Notes under the pieces: model-generated
What the model was told of the DNA's origin: nothing
The model's database searches: none
Seen by the model: the letters and a program-made list of their open reading frames with translations, nothing else
From: Bacillota bacterium
GTDB taxonomy: Bacteria > Bacillota > Clostridia > Lachnospirales > Lachnospiraceae
Direction: 5' to 3'
Assembly (NCBI GenBank): GCA_023402845.1
Contig: JAEYFP010000010.1
Span: 101,798-165,797 of the forward strand
Length of the DNA: 64,000 nucleotides
Position numbers and translations under genes: made by a program
Shown here: piece by piece, positions 54,599 through 63,772 of the stretch
Layout: every line of letters starts with the position of its first letter
Numbering within the stretch: position 1 is the stretch's first letter

Positions 54599-55597
54599 CT
54601 ACATTCCCTCTTTCAGTGAAAATGGCACAAATTCCTTACCCTCCAAAATATATTTAATCAATTTATAACAATCCAACTTTAATGCTGTACGGTAAGTGAT
54701 TTTACGTTTTAATTTAGGGTGCATAAAAACTGATTCCATTCGATTTTCAAATGCCTCAACAAAAATTTTCCGACCTTCCTCATTTAATAGACAATAATTA
54801 ACCTTTTTATCAAAATGCTTATCAACCTGAAGCCTTCTGTTATTCACCAGATCAAATATTGTGCGATAAACGATCACAGGCTTAAATACTTCACTTAAAT
54901 CCAAGCTCAATGAAAATCTACGTTCTGAGGGCTGATGTAAGAAGCTGATCCTTTGATCCAGATGTGTCCGATAAATTGCAGAAATCATCTTGGTATACAA
55001 CAGCGTATTTCCAAACGAAATCAAGGCATTAATTGGATTATCCGGGGGACGCTTCACTCTTTTATTCATCACAAAATCCTCAGGAAGAAAAAATTGAAAA
55101 GACGCATAGAATCGTCCCCATGCGTCTCCCTCATATTTCATCAGTTCCTCGATTGTCTGAGCGGATGATACCGACGCCGGAAAATTCTTTTTCAGCCAAT
55201 TGATCGTCTCTTTTACCTCCTTCTTTTCATGCTTGTAATAATGATACAGTACCTCCGTCATATTTATTCCTATACCGAGAACAATGGAGCGTGCCACTTC
55301 CATCCTGGAAGAAGAAAACTTTTCCGCCTGTTTTATCAAAAGTCGTCCGCTTTGATATTGATCCTTTGGATAAAAGGTTCCGCTATAACCCTCATAATAA
55401 TTAAAAAAATGTACAACCACATGATTTTGGCTAAGAAAATCAAGCAATTTAGAATTGATAGACACTTCGTTCATACAATATATTTCTTTTGTATTTTCGA
55501 TTGGTATGTAAACATTTTTTCCTTCTTTTCGGAAACAGAGCGAATTATCTTTTCTTGTCAGCTCCCCCATTGACATTACATATCTTGTGCTTCCCAT
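54599..55597 (-). CDS. cas1: CRISPR-associated integrase Cas1
   Basis: Integrase that inserts new spacers at the leader end with Cas2, 332 aa. The start RYVMSMGELTRKDNSLCFRK is typical of type I-B Cas1. The metal-binding triad is likely Glu in YEGDAWGRFYASF, His in SFLHQPSERRFSL and Asp in LDLSEVFKPVIVY. GGAG lies 10 nt before the ATG. It follows cas4 by 81 bp. Confidence 0.96.
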   Translation of the reverse strand: MGSTRYVMSMGELTRKDNSLCFRKEGKNVYIPIENTKEIYCMNEVSINSKLLDFLSQNHVVVHFFNYYEGYSGTFYPKDQYQSGRLLIKQAEKFSSSRMEVARSIVLGIGINMTEVLYHYYKHEKKEVKETINWLKKNFPASVSSAQTIEELMKYEGDAWGRFYASFQFFLPEDFVMNKRVKRPPDNPINALISFGNTLLYTKMISAIYRTHLDQRISFLHQPSERRFSLSLDLSEVFKPVIVYRTIFDLVNNRRLQVDKHFDKKVNYCLLNEEGRKIFVEAFENRMESVFMHPKLKRKITYRTALKLDCYKLIKYILEGKEFVPFSLKEGM

Positions 55598-55678
55598 AAT
55601 GTTTTATCTCCTTCACAAATTTCCATGCCGTAACGCGTTTAATTCCTTTTCTAAATATCCTCGTCCTTAAAATCACTT

Positions 55679-56170
55679 CTATATATAACAATACTCATAG
55701 TATGCACATTTTTTGCAACTTGCTTTCTCAATCCTTTCCGGTATTTCATCCGATAAGAGCAGATTCTCCAATTCTTTTATATAATTTTCTAATTGATTTT
55801 CTTCTGCCCCTGTGAGTTCTAAAATTATGGTTCTTGTACTTTTAGTCTTTTTTTCAACAAACTCTAATTTTCCCTTTCGGATAATCCCCTTTTCCTTTAA
55901 CACCTTTAAATAATATAATAACTGCCATGTGGCTGCCTCCACATCCGCATCCGACTTCTTTATTTCTGTCAAGTAATCTGCGGTAAGCTTGTCCAATCGA
56001 ATATTTTCAATTGCAATTTCACTATTTTCGCCCTTAGCACGTTCTTCGTGAATTGCCTTTCCAATCTGAACAATCTCGCTATTATCTTCCAAATTCAAGC
56101 GATTCCCATGCAAGTAGCATTGACGCTTGCAATGAAAAAAATAATTGATTAAAGTCCCATTCACATGCAT
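55679..56170 (-). CDS. cas4: CRISPR-associated exonuclease Cas4
   Basis: RecB-like nuclease with a [4Fe-4S] cluster that trims prespacers and helps set the PAM, 163 aa. The first cluster cysteine region is NYFFHCKRQCYLHGNRLN, and the last three cysteines are in SCKKCAYYEYC. Nuclease residues lie in GKAIHEER and LEFVEKKTKS. The ATG at 56170 is chosen over an upstream TTG because AGGAGG is 7 nt before it and the protein then starts MHVNGTLINY, as in relatives. Confidence 0.94.
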   Translation of the reverse strand: MHVNGTLINYFFHCKRQCYLHGNRLNLEDNSEIVQIGKAIHEERAKGENSEIAIENIRLDKLTADYLTEIKKSDADVEAATWQLLYYLKVLKEKGIIRKGKLEFVEKKTKSTRTIILELTGAEENQLENYIKELENLLLSDEIPERIEKASCKKCAYYEYCYI

Positions 56171-56181
56171 ATACCGCCTCC

Positions 56182-58716
56182 TCAATCGAAAAACAGCATT
56201 CCTTCTCTTTCCAACTTCTCCCTGTCCAGTTTTCCGTTCGCAAAATATTGTTCACCCTCGTAAATGCAATACAGCTCACCAATCATATCATTAACCGCCA
56301 AATTCACATTTTTCTTAATTTGATAAGTAAAATAATTCAGCTTGCTCCTGACTTCGGATAATAGCACCTGCTTTTTCGCATACTCCATTTCCTGATCCTG
56401 CAGAAGTATTTTATAATCCTCCCAAACCAGTCTGCCTTCCAACGAAGCACCAGCTTCCGTTTGCAGGGTTCTGCACAGCACAATGCTCATGCTCCAGTTC
56501 TCATCTTCTATCAGTTTCATTCGTTCTTCAATTGCCGGATAATCCAGAATTTTTACATGTTCCCTGAAAAAATAATCCAACCCGTCTCTTCCTGTATTCA
56601 GATTCCTATTTTGCTGTAAAATTTCAAATACTTTTTTATAGTAGAAATCAAATGTTTTGTCACGCAAGACCTCTCTCATCTGTTCCGACTCCAATGTTAA
56701 AGTTTCTTCTACCCGATAATCGTCTCTATAAATAGAGGAAGCCTTATCCATATCAAAAAAATACACCTCTCCCTCCCTTCTGCAGGAACGATTAATTCTT
56801 CCCATGAACTGTTCTTCACTGTCAGTTTTGGAGATATCCTTATATCCAATATCCATATCAATATCAACACCGGCTTCAATCACGGTTGTCGCTATTAATA
56901 AAGTCCCCTCTGCGCTATTTTTCCGGATGGAATCTAAAATTTTTCTTCTTTCATATAAAGAGTCGTCCCCTGTCATACACAACACCGGAGCAGAAATATC
57001 TTCTGACTCACAAAGCATTTGATAAAAAATATTTGCTGTTTTCTTTTTTATAAATTCAATCAGTATTTTTTTCTTTCCATTGCATTTGGATTTTATATGA
57101 CACTTTAATTCTTCCAGTGATAATTTAGCACCAAGCAATTCATAGGATACTTTTACCCTATCCCGAAATAGAACATGAGAAAAGAAAATGCTGCGGTTTG
57201 GCAAAAGAGACATCGTTTCGCACTCCGAGCCTCCCAGAACCTTAAGATCAGGCAGTGTAGCTGACATTACAACGACCTTCATTCCGAGCAATTCAGCACA
57301 TGCTTTTAAAAAAATAATAATTTCCGCCCAAATAGCGCACCGATAGCTTTGTATTTCATCTAATACGACAACCGCGCCCGATAGCTGCAAAAATCCAAAC
57401 AGATCATCTTTTCGACATCCAAATAGCATTCCAAAAAAACTGACATGAGTTGATAAAATAAACGGATAATTCAGAAATTGTCTGTCTAATAAAGCCAACT
57501 CGTAATATTCTTTTGTACCCTCCTCCTTATTTTCCATTCCCCGAATTGGGGTCAATGAATTGACGACTGCAATTTGACAACGCAATTCTTCTTCCGGGAA
57601 TATCTCATATAAGGATTGCAAATTCTGCTCTACCAATGTATTAAATGGATAAATGTAAAATAGCTTCTTACCTATCCCCATCATATGAAAGCTTAGATTC
57701 AACGCAATATTGCTCTTTCCGCCGCCAGTCGGTGCTTCCACAAAGTATATATTTTCGCATGGCCTTTCCCGAAAGTTTTTCTCAACTTCTAAAAACAATT
57801 CACTCCGCAAATCATTAATATCATGAATGTTCAATTTTCCACGAATATCCCTCTCTTTTTCATAGTTTCTTATTGATTGCATGATCTTTGATTTCGAATA
57901 AGCAATTTTAAATTCTCGCATACCCGTCATTGTCCCAAAAGATCTCTTTTTAATTCCATGAATAAAATCCGTGGTTGCATAGTAATCACAGGCAACTAAC
58001 ACAGAATAGGTCAATCGGTTAAAAAAGTATGACGTAATATCCTGCATTCTGGTTGTTTGGAATTTCATTTTCTGATATTTTCGAATAAACTTACTCAGAC
58101 CTTGTTCGGAAAGGCAGCGCAGTCCGCGGTATCCCGGCAATTCTTCTTGCAGCTGCTCAAGCAAACGATTCGTCTCTTCACTCTGTAATTTTGCTACATA
58201 GGCAGAAAAGCTTTCCATGTTGCTGTGATGTCTTGCTATTACAAAGGAATTTTCAAGCACGAGCCGTTTCCAGCTTTTCTTCTCTTCCTTTTCAAAGTCT
58301 GTCCGTGCCTCAATTTCATTCCAAAAAAAATCCAAATAAATAATTGCGGATAGAAAGGAGTGTTCCGAACCGAGAACTCCCTTATAACTGCCCTGGCACG
58401 AGTTGTTCTTCATCTTTTCCCTTTGAAAAACAGGATTGATCTTTCCAAAATCGTGAAAAACAACCACCTGTGCCAGTAAATAAGCTGCAAACTCCTGAGC
58501 GCTGTTATTATTTTCGAATCCCATCCTACTGCAAAAACGGTTAATCACCTCGTTGAGATTTTTGTCATCAAACAGCTTTTGAAAATAATATTTACAGCGC
58601 TCAATATGCTCGTCTAAAAACTCCCTGCTCTCATCTTCTTTCCGATGAGCATAAATAGGGGAAGCGGTTTTTATTACATCATTTAAATTAATAAAATACA
58701 ATATTTTTCTCTCCAT
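56182..58716 (-). CDS. cas3: CRISPR-associated helicase-nuclease Cas3
   Basis: Degrades target DNA once recruited by Cascade, 844 aa. The N-terminal HD nuclease has FHDFGKINPVFQ (residues 88-89) and ARHHSNM near 162. The superfamily 2 helicase has Walker A EAPTGGGKSN (about 327-336), the DEAH-like VVVLDEIQSY (about 453), VMSATLPD and GRINRSCRREG. HD and helicase are fused, the usual I-B form. It overlaps the cas5 end by 29 bp. No clear ribosome site precedes the first ATG, which fits translation coupled to cas5. Confidence 0.96.
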   Translation of the reverse strand: MERKILYFINLNDVIKTASPIYAHRKEDESREFLDEHIERCKYYFQKLFDDKNLNEVINRFCSRMGFENNNSAQEFAAYLLAQVVVFHDFGKINPVFQREKMKNNSCQGSYKGVLGSEHSFLSAIIYLDFFWNEIEARTDFEKEEKKSWKRLVLENSFVIARHHSNMESFSAYVAKLQSEETNRLLEQLQEELPGYRGLRCLSEQGLSKFIRKYQKMKFQTTRMQDITSYFFNRLTYSVLVACDYYATTDFIHGIKKRSFGTMTGMREFKIAYSKSKIMQSIRNYEKERDIRGKLNIHDINDLRSELFLEVEKNFRERPCENIYFVEAPTGGGKSNIALNLSFHMMGIGKKLFYIYPFNTLVEQNLQSLYEIFPEEELRCQIAVVNSLTPIRGMENKEEGTKEYYELALLDRQFLNYPFILSTHVSFFGMLFGCRKDDLFGFLQLSGAVVVLDEIQSYRCAIWAEIIIFLKACAELLGMKVVVMSATLPDLKVLGGSECETMSLLPNRSIFFSHVLFRDRVKVSYELLGAKLSLEELKCHIKSKCNGKKKILIEFIKKKTANIFYQMLCESEDISAPVLCMTGDDSLYERRKILDSIRKNSAEGTLLIATTVIEAGVDIDMDIGYKDISKTDSEEQFMGRINRSCRREGEVYFFDMDKASSIYRDDYRVEETLTLESEQMREVLRDKTFDFYYKKVFEILQQNRNLNTGRDGLDYFFREHVKILDYPAIEERMKLIEDENWSMSIVLCRTLQTEAGASLEGRLVWEDYKILLQDQEMEYAKKQVLLSEVRSKLNYFTYQIKKNVNLAVNDMIGELYCIYEGEQYFANGKLDREKLEREGMLFFD

Positions 58717-59389
58717 CCGAATATACGGGTTTATTTGCAGACTCCAGGATTGCGTCCGTTAAAATGAATTTCTGCATCTCATAAAGGTTTGTAGATGGCT
58801 TTAAGGCAATCGGCAAATATTCCTCATATTTAAATCCGGCTTCATCCCAATCAAATTCCATCATATCTGCAGGTGCCAGGCTGTGAAGTCGTTCTGCTTT
58901 CCCGATTTCCTTAAGCTCTGTCAGAAGCGTATCTCCAATCGTTGCCGGATGATCATTTTTACCTAGATACGGCATGTAAATGCATCGGTTTTCCAACAGC
59001 ATGTCCGCCAGCTTTTCACCGATTTCATCAATCAAGGCCACATAGATTATCCATGAGGAATTTTCAAGCCATTGTTCTTTTATAATCAGATTGCCTCCCT
59101 GCTCCTGAGATGCATATCCGACAGAATTATTAAAATGCTGAATTTTTTTAGGGAAGTAGCCGTTAAAAGAAGACGGTACAACGGAAATTTTTATATCCCT
59201 CAGCACTTTATAATATTCCGGGAAATCCACATATCCGGCTTCATATCCATTTAACCCGAGTATGGCACCAAACATACCCAAAAGAGCCGGTTTGTGGATA
59301 TTTCCATACGTAAAATAAAAATAGGAATTTACTTCCGGATTCTTAAAGAAAGCCGTTTTCCCCTTTAAATTAAATTTTAAAGCATGCAT
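58688..59389 (-). CDS. cas5: Cascade subunit Cas5 (type I-B)
   Basis: Binds the crRNA 5' handle in the type I-B effector, 233 aa. The N-terminal RAMP fold shows in ALKFNLKGKTAFFKNPEVNS and the glycine-rich GMFGAILGLNGYEAG. The start has GAGG 7 nt upstream and lies 2 bp after the cas7 stop. The short C-terminal part fits the Cas5b/Cas5h group. Confidence 0.94.
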   Translation of the reverse strand: MHALKFNLKGKTAFFKNPEVNSYFYFTYGNIHKPALLGMFGAILGLNGYEAGYVDFPEYYKVLRDIKISVVPSSFNGYFPKKIQHFNNSVGYASQEQGGNLIIKEQWLENSSWIIYVALIDEIGEKLADMLLENRCIYMPYLGKNDHPATIGDTLLTELKEIGKAERLHSLAPADMMEFDWDEAGFKYEEYLPIALKPSTNLYEMQKFILTDAILESANKPVYSDGEKNIVFY

Positions 59390-59391
59390 AA

Positions 59392-60336
59392 TCAGACCTC
59401 TTTCCGGGTGACAATGTGGTAGTACTTCGCTCCTTTGATAGTTTGGTTTATTACAGTTGTATTCGGATTATAATATACTTCCACGGATTTTATTCTTTTA
59501 TCAAATGCTTGAAGCAAATCGCCGCAGTTTATCTGGATTTCATTTTTTTCTTCCTTTTTGATAAATTCAATGTATTCCGTCAGGTTTGGAAGATAAAGAT
59601 CCGGCTCTGTTTCTACAAACAGGGCAAATTCGTTCTCACAGCCCTCCTTGGAGTTTGTTGCAAAGGCCGTTGCAGATACAAGTGATGTTTCTTTAAAATT
59701 GTCATAGTCTTCCTGTACATAGCCCTCTGTGACCCCAAGCTCCGCAAATTCTTTATATGCGAGTGGGTTAACTACAAACGGATAAAAATAATGTGCTTCA
59801 TCACTGACGATTTTCGTACCCAACGTCGAATTTTTTGCTTCTTCTCCTTCTTCCGTTTTCTTTGTAGCATCCCTAAACGGCGAAAGAATAGACTGTTCTT
59901 GCGGCTCTGTGTCTTCATACTTATTAAATCCTTGGCCGAACTGAACCGCACCCGTGATGGAAATATTCATTCCGGACTCGGCGAAGGTTGCCCCGAAGTT
60001 CTTTACATCAACAGCCTGAAATAAATTTTTAAGAACCTCCTTAATATCTTTGCATTCTTTTAAATCTTTCGCGTCAAATAACTGCTCATATCTCTCCTTC
60101 AGGCTTCTCGGTATCAGCACCGTCTCCCCCTTCTTTTCTTTCGATAGGTGCATAGACTTGATATAAACAACTTTTTTTCCCTGATTATCCCACATCTTCT
60201 TCATGGGGTATTTTAGTGCCTTGTCGCTTCCATAGGTATCTCCGTTTGAGGTTGTTTTGGGATAACCCGAAAAATCCGCATTCCAATTTGCCATAATAGA
60301 AGAGATCCCCAATACTCCATGTACTCGCTTATTCAT
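59392..60336 (-). CDS. cas7: Cascade backbone subunit Cas7 (Csh2-type)
   Basis: Forms the helical backbone on crRNA, 314 aa. The Csh2-type start RVHGVLGISSIMANWNADFS and the central ITGAVQFGQGFNKYEDTEPQ are typical. Acidic stretches at 55-175 surround KFG/AHYFYPFVVNP. It overlaps the cas8b stop by 8 bases with GAGG upstream, so translation is coupled. Confidence 0.95.
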   Translation of the reverse strand: MNKRVHGVLGISSIMANWNADFSGYPKTTSNGDTYGSDKALKYPMKKMWDNQGKKVVYIKSMHLSKEKKGETVLIPRSLKERYEQLFDAKDLKECKDIKEVLKNLFQAVDVKNFGATFAESGMNISITGAVQFGQGFNKYEDTEPQEQSILSPFRDATKKTEEGEEAKNSTLGTKIVSDEAHYFYPFVVNPLAYKEFAELGVTEGYVQEDYDNFKETSLVSATAFATNSKEGCENEFALFVETEPDLYLPNLTEYIEFIKKEEKNEIQINCGDLLQAFDKRIKSVEVYYNPNTTVINQTIKGAKYYHIVTRKEV

Positions 60337-62152
60337 TTTCCATATCCTCGCTTTCTTTATTTTCTATCTTTTTATTTTGTATATTTTTCTTTTCATACAC
60401 TAAATTTGAGGAAACAAATCCCGCAAGCATTTCTTCCCTGCTTAACTTCTGTGGTTCATACAGCAGAATGTGTTCCAACAGCTGAGAAGCACGGTTTGCA
60501 CCAATATGATTGATTTGATAATTATATTTCTTATACATCGTTACTAAATACTTTTTAATTGCCATAGCCTTTCTCGCATTTAAATATTGATTAATCACCG
60601 CTTCCGACTTAACATTCGCCTTGCTTAAGGAAAGCAGATAAGATACCATCTGTCCCACCGCATATGCAAATTCTTCGTCTGATTCAATCTTCCAATCCTC
60701 TCCTTTCGGCAGATTAATATGGGTTCGCAATACATTTTTGACCTGTTCCATTTTATCGATTATCCTCCTGTTCGAATCAAAATAATCCAATAGTGACCAT
60801 CTTAAATTAAACTGATGCTGTGCTCTTATTTGGTTTCCTTTTCGAATTGAATTTTCAATTAGCTCCAAAGAAAATTTCTCAACCATCGGCTGCGCCTGCC
60901 TGATTTCATTTCTATAAAACCAATTTTCAAGACTGCTTCTGCTTTGCAGCAGACAGCGTTTCAAAACAGCATCTTGAATCACGAAATCTTTTGCATCCGT
61001 ATCAAAATTATAGCTTAACTTCCTTTCAAAAAAGATCTCGTCAATCAACCCTTTCAGCTTCCACATTTTATTGCAAGCCGTACTATAATAAATGCTTGAC
61101 TTCTTCAGATCCGCTTCCGATATGCCAATTCCATTTTTCAAATAAAATTCGGATTTCATATTCGGATCATAATTTGCCACTACATCTGCCTGCAAAATCT
61201 TTACTTCATTCTTTTCTTTTTGAAACCTTATGTAATAGCCACTTTCCAAAAACTGCGGTTCCTCAGTATTACTGTAGAACAACATCCTGGGGCAATTAAC
61301 ATCATTATCGATATACAGATGTGTTCTGCCCTTTGATACCTCCCCCATAAAATAATCAAACATCTTTGACTGTATCATCGCTCCCTGCTGTTTCAATAAA
61401 TGAGGTACCCTTTCCTTTCTGGACTTATTTCCTAAAAAAGGCTTTTTACTGTTCATTCCCATATTATTGCTTGGTAAACCAATGATTTCGCCATCTTCCT
61501 CTTTATTAAACTCATTATTATTATAGATATTTGGAATCAAGTATCGTTTATTTTCCCGCTTATATGCCAGGATTGTCCGCTCCCTATCGGGAAAAACAAA
61601 AAAAAGCTTCACATAATCTTTTTTATTAAAATCTAGACCTTCCCATATATTTTCTGTCAGTACTATTTCCCTGATTGTATCAATTAACTTTTCATCCGGT
61701 TTCCCGATTTCCGTTTCTATCGTTTCATACAACTCCTTTGTCTTTGCTCTTTTTTCATACTTCAAAAGAGGATCTTTTAAGATTGCAAAATAAGCTTCTA
61801 TCACGCCGGAATCTAATTTTCCACCGATAATACTTTCTTTTTTTACAGCGACAGAAAAATAATTATTGCAATGTATTACCTTTGATGAATCGATAGGTTT
61901 GTTCATCTCTAACAACTTACTGTAATAATCCAGCGTCTTAATATAGAGATAATCCGGATCGGTCTCCCCGATGATCGTTCTGCTTTTTTTATCATTACGG
62001 ATATCCAATGTCTTATAGATTCGGAATGACCCACCATCGATTTCTATCAACCGATAGGTTCCGTCCTTTGGAATATGGCTGTCCAATACGAGACGCTCTC
62101 CGCTCTCCTGCTCCAGCATCCGCTCAAATACTTCCAGCGCTTCTTTCAGCAT
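60329..62152 (-). CDS. cas8b: Cascade large subunit Cas8b (Csh1-type)
   Basis: Large subunit that recognises the PAM in type I-B, 607 aa. The N-terminus LKEALEVFERMLEQESGERL followed by DSHIPKDGTYRLIE is the Csh1 form. A likely zinc-binding or structural Cys lies in DVNCPRMLFYS. The C-terminal 200 residues are helical and probably take the place of a small subunit. The start has GGGAGG upstream. This protein assigns the system to type I-B. Confidence 0.92.
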   Translation of the reverse strand: MLKEALEVFERMLEQESGERLVLDSHIPKDGTYRLIEIDGGSFRIYKTLDIRNDKKSRTIIGETDPDYLYIKTLDYYSKLLEMNKPIDSSKVIHCNNYFSVAVKKESIIGGKLDSGVIEAYFAILKDPLLKYEKRAKTKELYETIETEIGKPDEKLIDTIREIVLTENIWEGLDFNKKDYVKLFFVFPDRERTILAYKRENKRYLIPNIYNNNEFNKEEDGEIIGLPSNNMGMNSKKPFLGNKSRKERVPHLLKQQGAMIQSKMFDYFMGEVSKGRTHLYIDNDVNCPRMLFYSNTEEPQFLESGYYIRFQKEKNEVKILQADVVANYDPNMKSEFYLKNGIGISEADLKKSSIYYSTACNKMWKLKGLIDEIFFERKLSYNFDTDAKDFVIQDAVLKRCLLQSRSSLENWFYRNEIRQAQPMVEKFSLELIENSIRKGNQIRAQHQFNLRWSLLDYFDSNRRIIDKMEQVKNVLRTHINLPKGEDWKIESDEEFAYAVGQMVSYLLSLSKANVKSEAVINQYLNARKAMAIKKYLVTMYKKYNYQINHIGANRASQLLEHILLYEPQKLSREEMLAGFVSSNLVYEKKNIQNKKIENKESEDMENE

Positions 62153-62178
62153 GTTTTTTCACCTCCCATATTTGCCGA

Positions 62179-62871
62179 TTACAAATAACGATAATTTATA
62201 AATCCAGCGCCTCTACTGTTGTTTTCACATAGGCCTGTCCCGATAGCCATATACCAAATTTTCTGGGCTGTTTCATTCTTAGCCGTAACAAATCTAAGCT
62301 TATCTCCCAAAAGACAGATGCCCTTATAATAGACCTTTACCGGTTTTTTGTTCTTAAATTCGAGCAACTCATACAACGGAAAGTTTTCATCCAACTCCTC
62401 ACCTGTCAATTGACGATACTTATTAATTAAATTGAATTTGAGTCTGTTTTCATATTCCGGTAGACTCATGTGTTCCCTCCAGTATCCGTAGTCATTCTTC
62501 ATAACTGCCAAAGTCAGGGAATAAACGGACTCAATGATCTTTTGGGGAATAATTTTCAATTCGCCTCCAAGACACTGGATCTCACCAGATTCATGGAACG
62601 GCAGCATTTTTGAAAAATATTCAGCAAGATTTTGCTTTACAGTCCTGATTCGCAAAGTATAGGTTTTGTCCGTTTTGTAAACCTTTTCCTTTTCAAAAGG
62701 ATACGGAAGATCAAACACATAATACTTATAAGCCTTACTTTCATGAAACTCAAGGTACTCCTGCTGCCTTCCTAATGCGCTGTCTATAAAGTAGGAAAAC
62801 GCCTCTGAGACTTTTTCATATGGCAGCGGCTTTTTAAAACAAATTCTACATTGAAATTCAAATACTAACAC
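62179..62871 (-). CDS. cas6: CRISPR RNA endoribonuclease Cas6
   Basis: Cuts the pre-crRNA inside the repeat, 230 aa. A GTG start has AAAGGAGG 6 nt upstream. The RAMP-type C-terminal glycine-rich loop is GLCENNSRGAGFINYRYL, and MAIGTG precedes it. The N-terminal half has YKYYVFDLPYPFEKEKVY. It is the first gene of the cas operon, which has a leader of about 170 nt. Confidence 0.93.
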   Translation of the reverse strand: MLVFEFQCRICFKKPLPYEKVSEAFSYFIDSALGRQQEYLEFHESKAYKYYVFDLPYPFEKEKVYKTDKTYTLRIRTVKQNLAEYFSKMLPFHESGEIQCLGGELKIIPQKIIESVYSLTLAVMKNDYGYWREHMSLPEYENRLKFNLINKYRQLTGEELDENFPLYELLEFKNKKPVKVYYKGICLLGDKLRFVTAKNETAQKIWYMAIGTGLCENNSRGAGFINYRYL

Positions 62872-62919
62872 AAAAACCCTCCTTTCTTTTGTTAAAATTC
62901 ATTGTTTTCGAAACACCAC

Positions 62920-62949
62920 AACCCGTATCAATACGAGATGTTTTATTAT
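62920..62949 (+). other. Degenerate CRISPR-repeat-like sequence upstream of cas6
   Basis: By eye, 17 of 30 positions match the repeat in crRNA orientation, including an unbroken AGATGTTTT near the 3' end, the part that would form the 5' handle. It points away from the cas genes. Its first half carries a CGTAT-CA-ATACG palindrome instead of the repeat sequence. It could be a stand-alone repeat unit or chance similarity in an A+T-rich leader. Confidence 0.25.
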
Positions 62950-63040
62950 CAAACAAAAAACTCCTCACCGGCTTATGGCAAAATTGTGTCGTAAAACAAC
63001 AATTATCCATACCCACCAGTAGAGGAATTGTATTTATATT

Positions 63041-63071
63041 ATTATACCACATAAATATTCTTTTGTGGTAA
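63041..63071 (-). promoter_or_regulatory. Candidate cas operon promoter with overlapping dyad
   Basis: On the minus strand a perfect TATAAT (63041-63046) has TTACCA at 63066-63071 with long 19-bp spacing. A perfect dyad TACCACA (63045-63051) / TGTGGTA (63064-63070) covers both boxes, so a repressor or RNA could block it. Transcription would begin about 160 nt before cas6. The long leader 62872-63035 has no convincing gene. Confidence 0.5.
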
Positions 63072-63106
63072 TATTTTCATTAATTTCCAATATTTATCTG
63101 TCCCTC

Positions 63107-63772
63107 TCACTCCACATCCAGGCTGTTGCCCTCCCGGTTCATGGCTTCTACCATCGTTTTATCCACATCCTCCTCGTAATTTTTCATGCCGACCTCGATG
63201 GGCGTCGGATCATTTGTAAGGCGCCTTCCGCCGATGTGATTGAAAAATATAATGATACCGGCCGCTAATCCAATCGAATACGAGATTTCCAAAGCTGTAA
63301 ATCCGCTTGTTTCCTCTCCCATGACAAGATAGTAGACCTCTGCGAATACATCCCGGATGCCGATGTCATTGTGGAAAGCGATAATTGTAAAGGCCGATCC
63401 AAAAAAGCTGATCAGACAAATAAACACAACCTTTGCCATTTGCCAGATTTTATTGGGCAGCTTCGTTTTATATTCAAGCAGCAGATCGCTTTCCCCGAGA
63501 TTAATGATTTCCAGATGCGGATACTGCTCCTTTAAAAGCTGGATCAGCTTCATCATACTGACGACACAGTGCTTGGAACGGTAATCCTGAAAATTCAGCA
63601 CCGGTATCTGCTTTATGGCAGCAAGAAGCTGACTGTCGCTGCAATACAGCTTTGCAATATCACCGACAGTCACTGTTTCCCGCTTGACCTGTGTGTTTTT
63701 TTCCGCTTTCATATAGAGCCATATTTTTTCTTCCATGCGCAAAGTATCTGCAATGGCTGTAAAACTATTCAT
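63107..63772 (-). CDS. spoVAA: Stage V sporulation protein AA
   Basis: Spore membrane protein linked to dipicolinic acid uptake and germination, 221 aa. The N-terminal soluble part (EEKIWLYMKAEKNTQVKRET, VTVGDIAKLYCSDSQLLAA) matches SpoVAA. Two membrane segments lie at about 112-133 (MAKVVFICLISFFGSAFTII) and about 165-185 (SYSIGLAAGIIIFFNHIGGR). The start is uncertain: the first ATG (63772) has only GAAAG upstream and the ATG at 63736 has none. SpoVAB normally follows, but the cas operon follows here instead. Confidence 0.85.
   Translation of the reverse strand: MNSFTAIADTLRMEEKIWLYMKAEKNTQVKRETVTVGDIAKLYCSDSQLLAAIKQIPVLNFQDYRSKHCVVSMMKLIQLLKEQYPHLEIINLGESDLLLEYKTKLPNKIWQMAKVVFICLISFFGSAFTIIAFHNDIGIRDVFAEVYYLVMGEETSGFTALEISYSIGLAAGIIIFFNHIGGRRLTNDPTPIEVGMKNYEEDVDKTMVEAMNREGNSLDVE

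Noticed and set aside
62858..63010. 50-aa Cys-containing frame (minus strand) in the cas6 leader overlapping the cas6 start
   Set aside because: The only GGTGG is about 1-2 nt from the ATG, too close to serve as a ribosome site, and no family is recognised.
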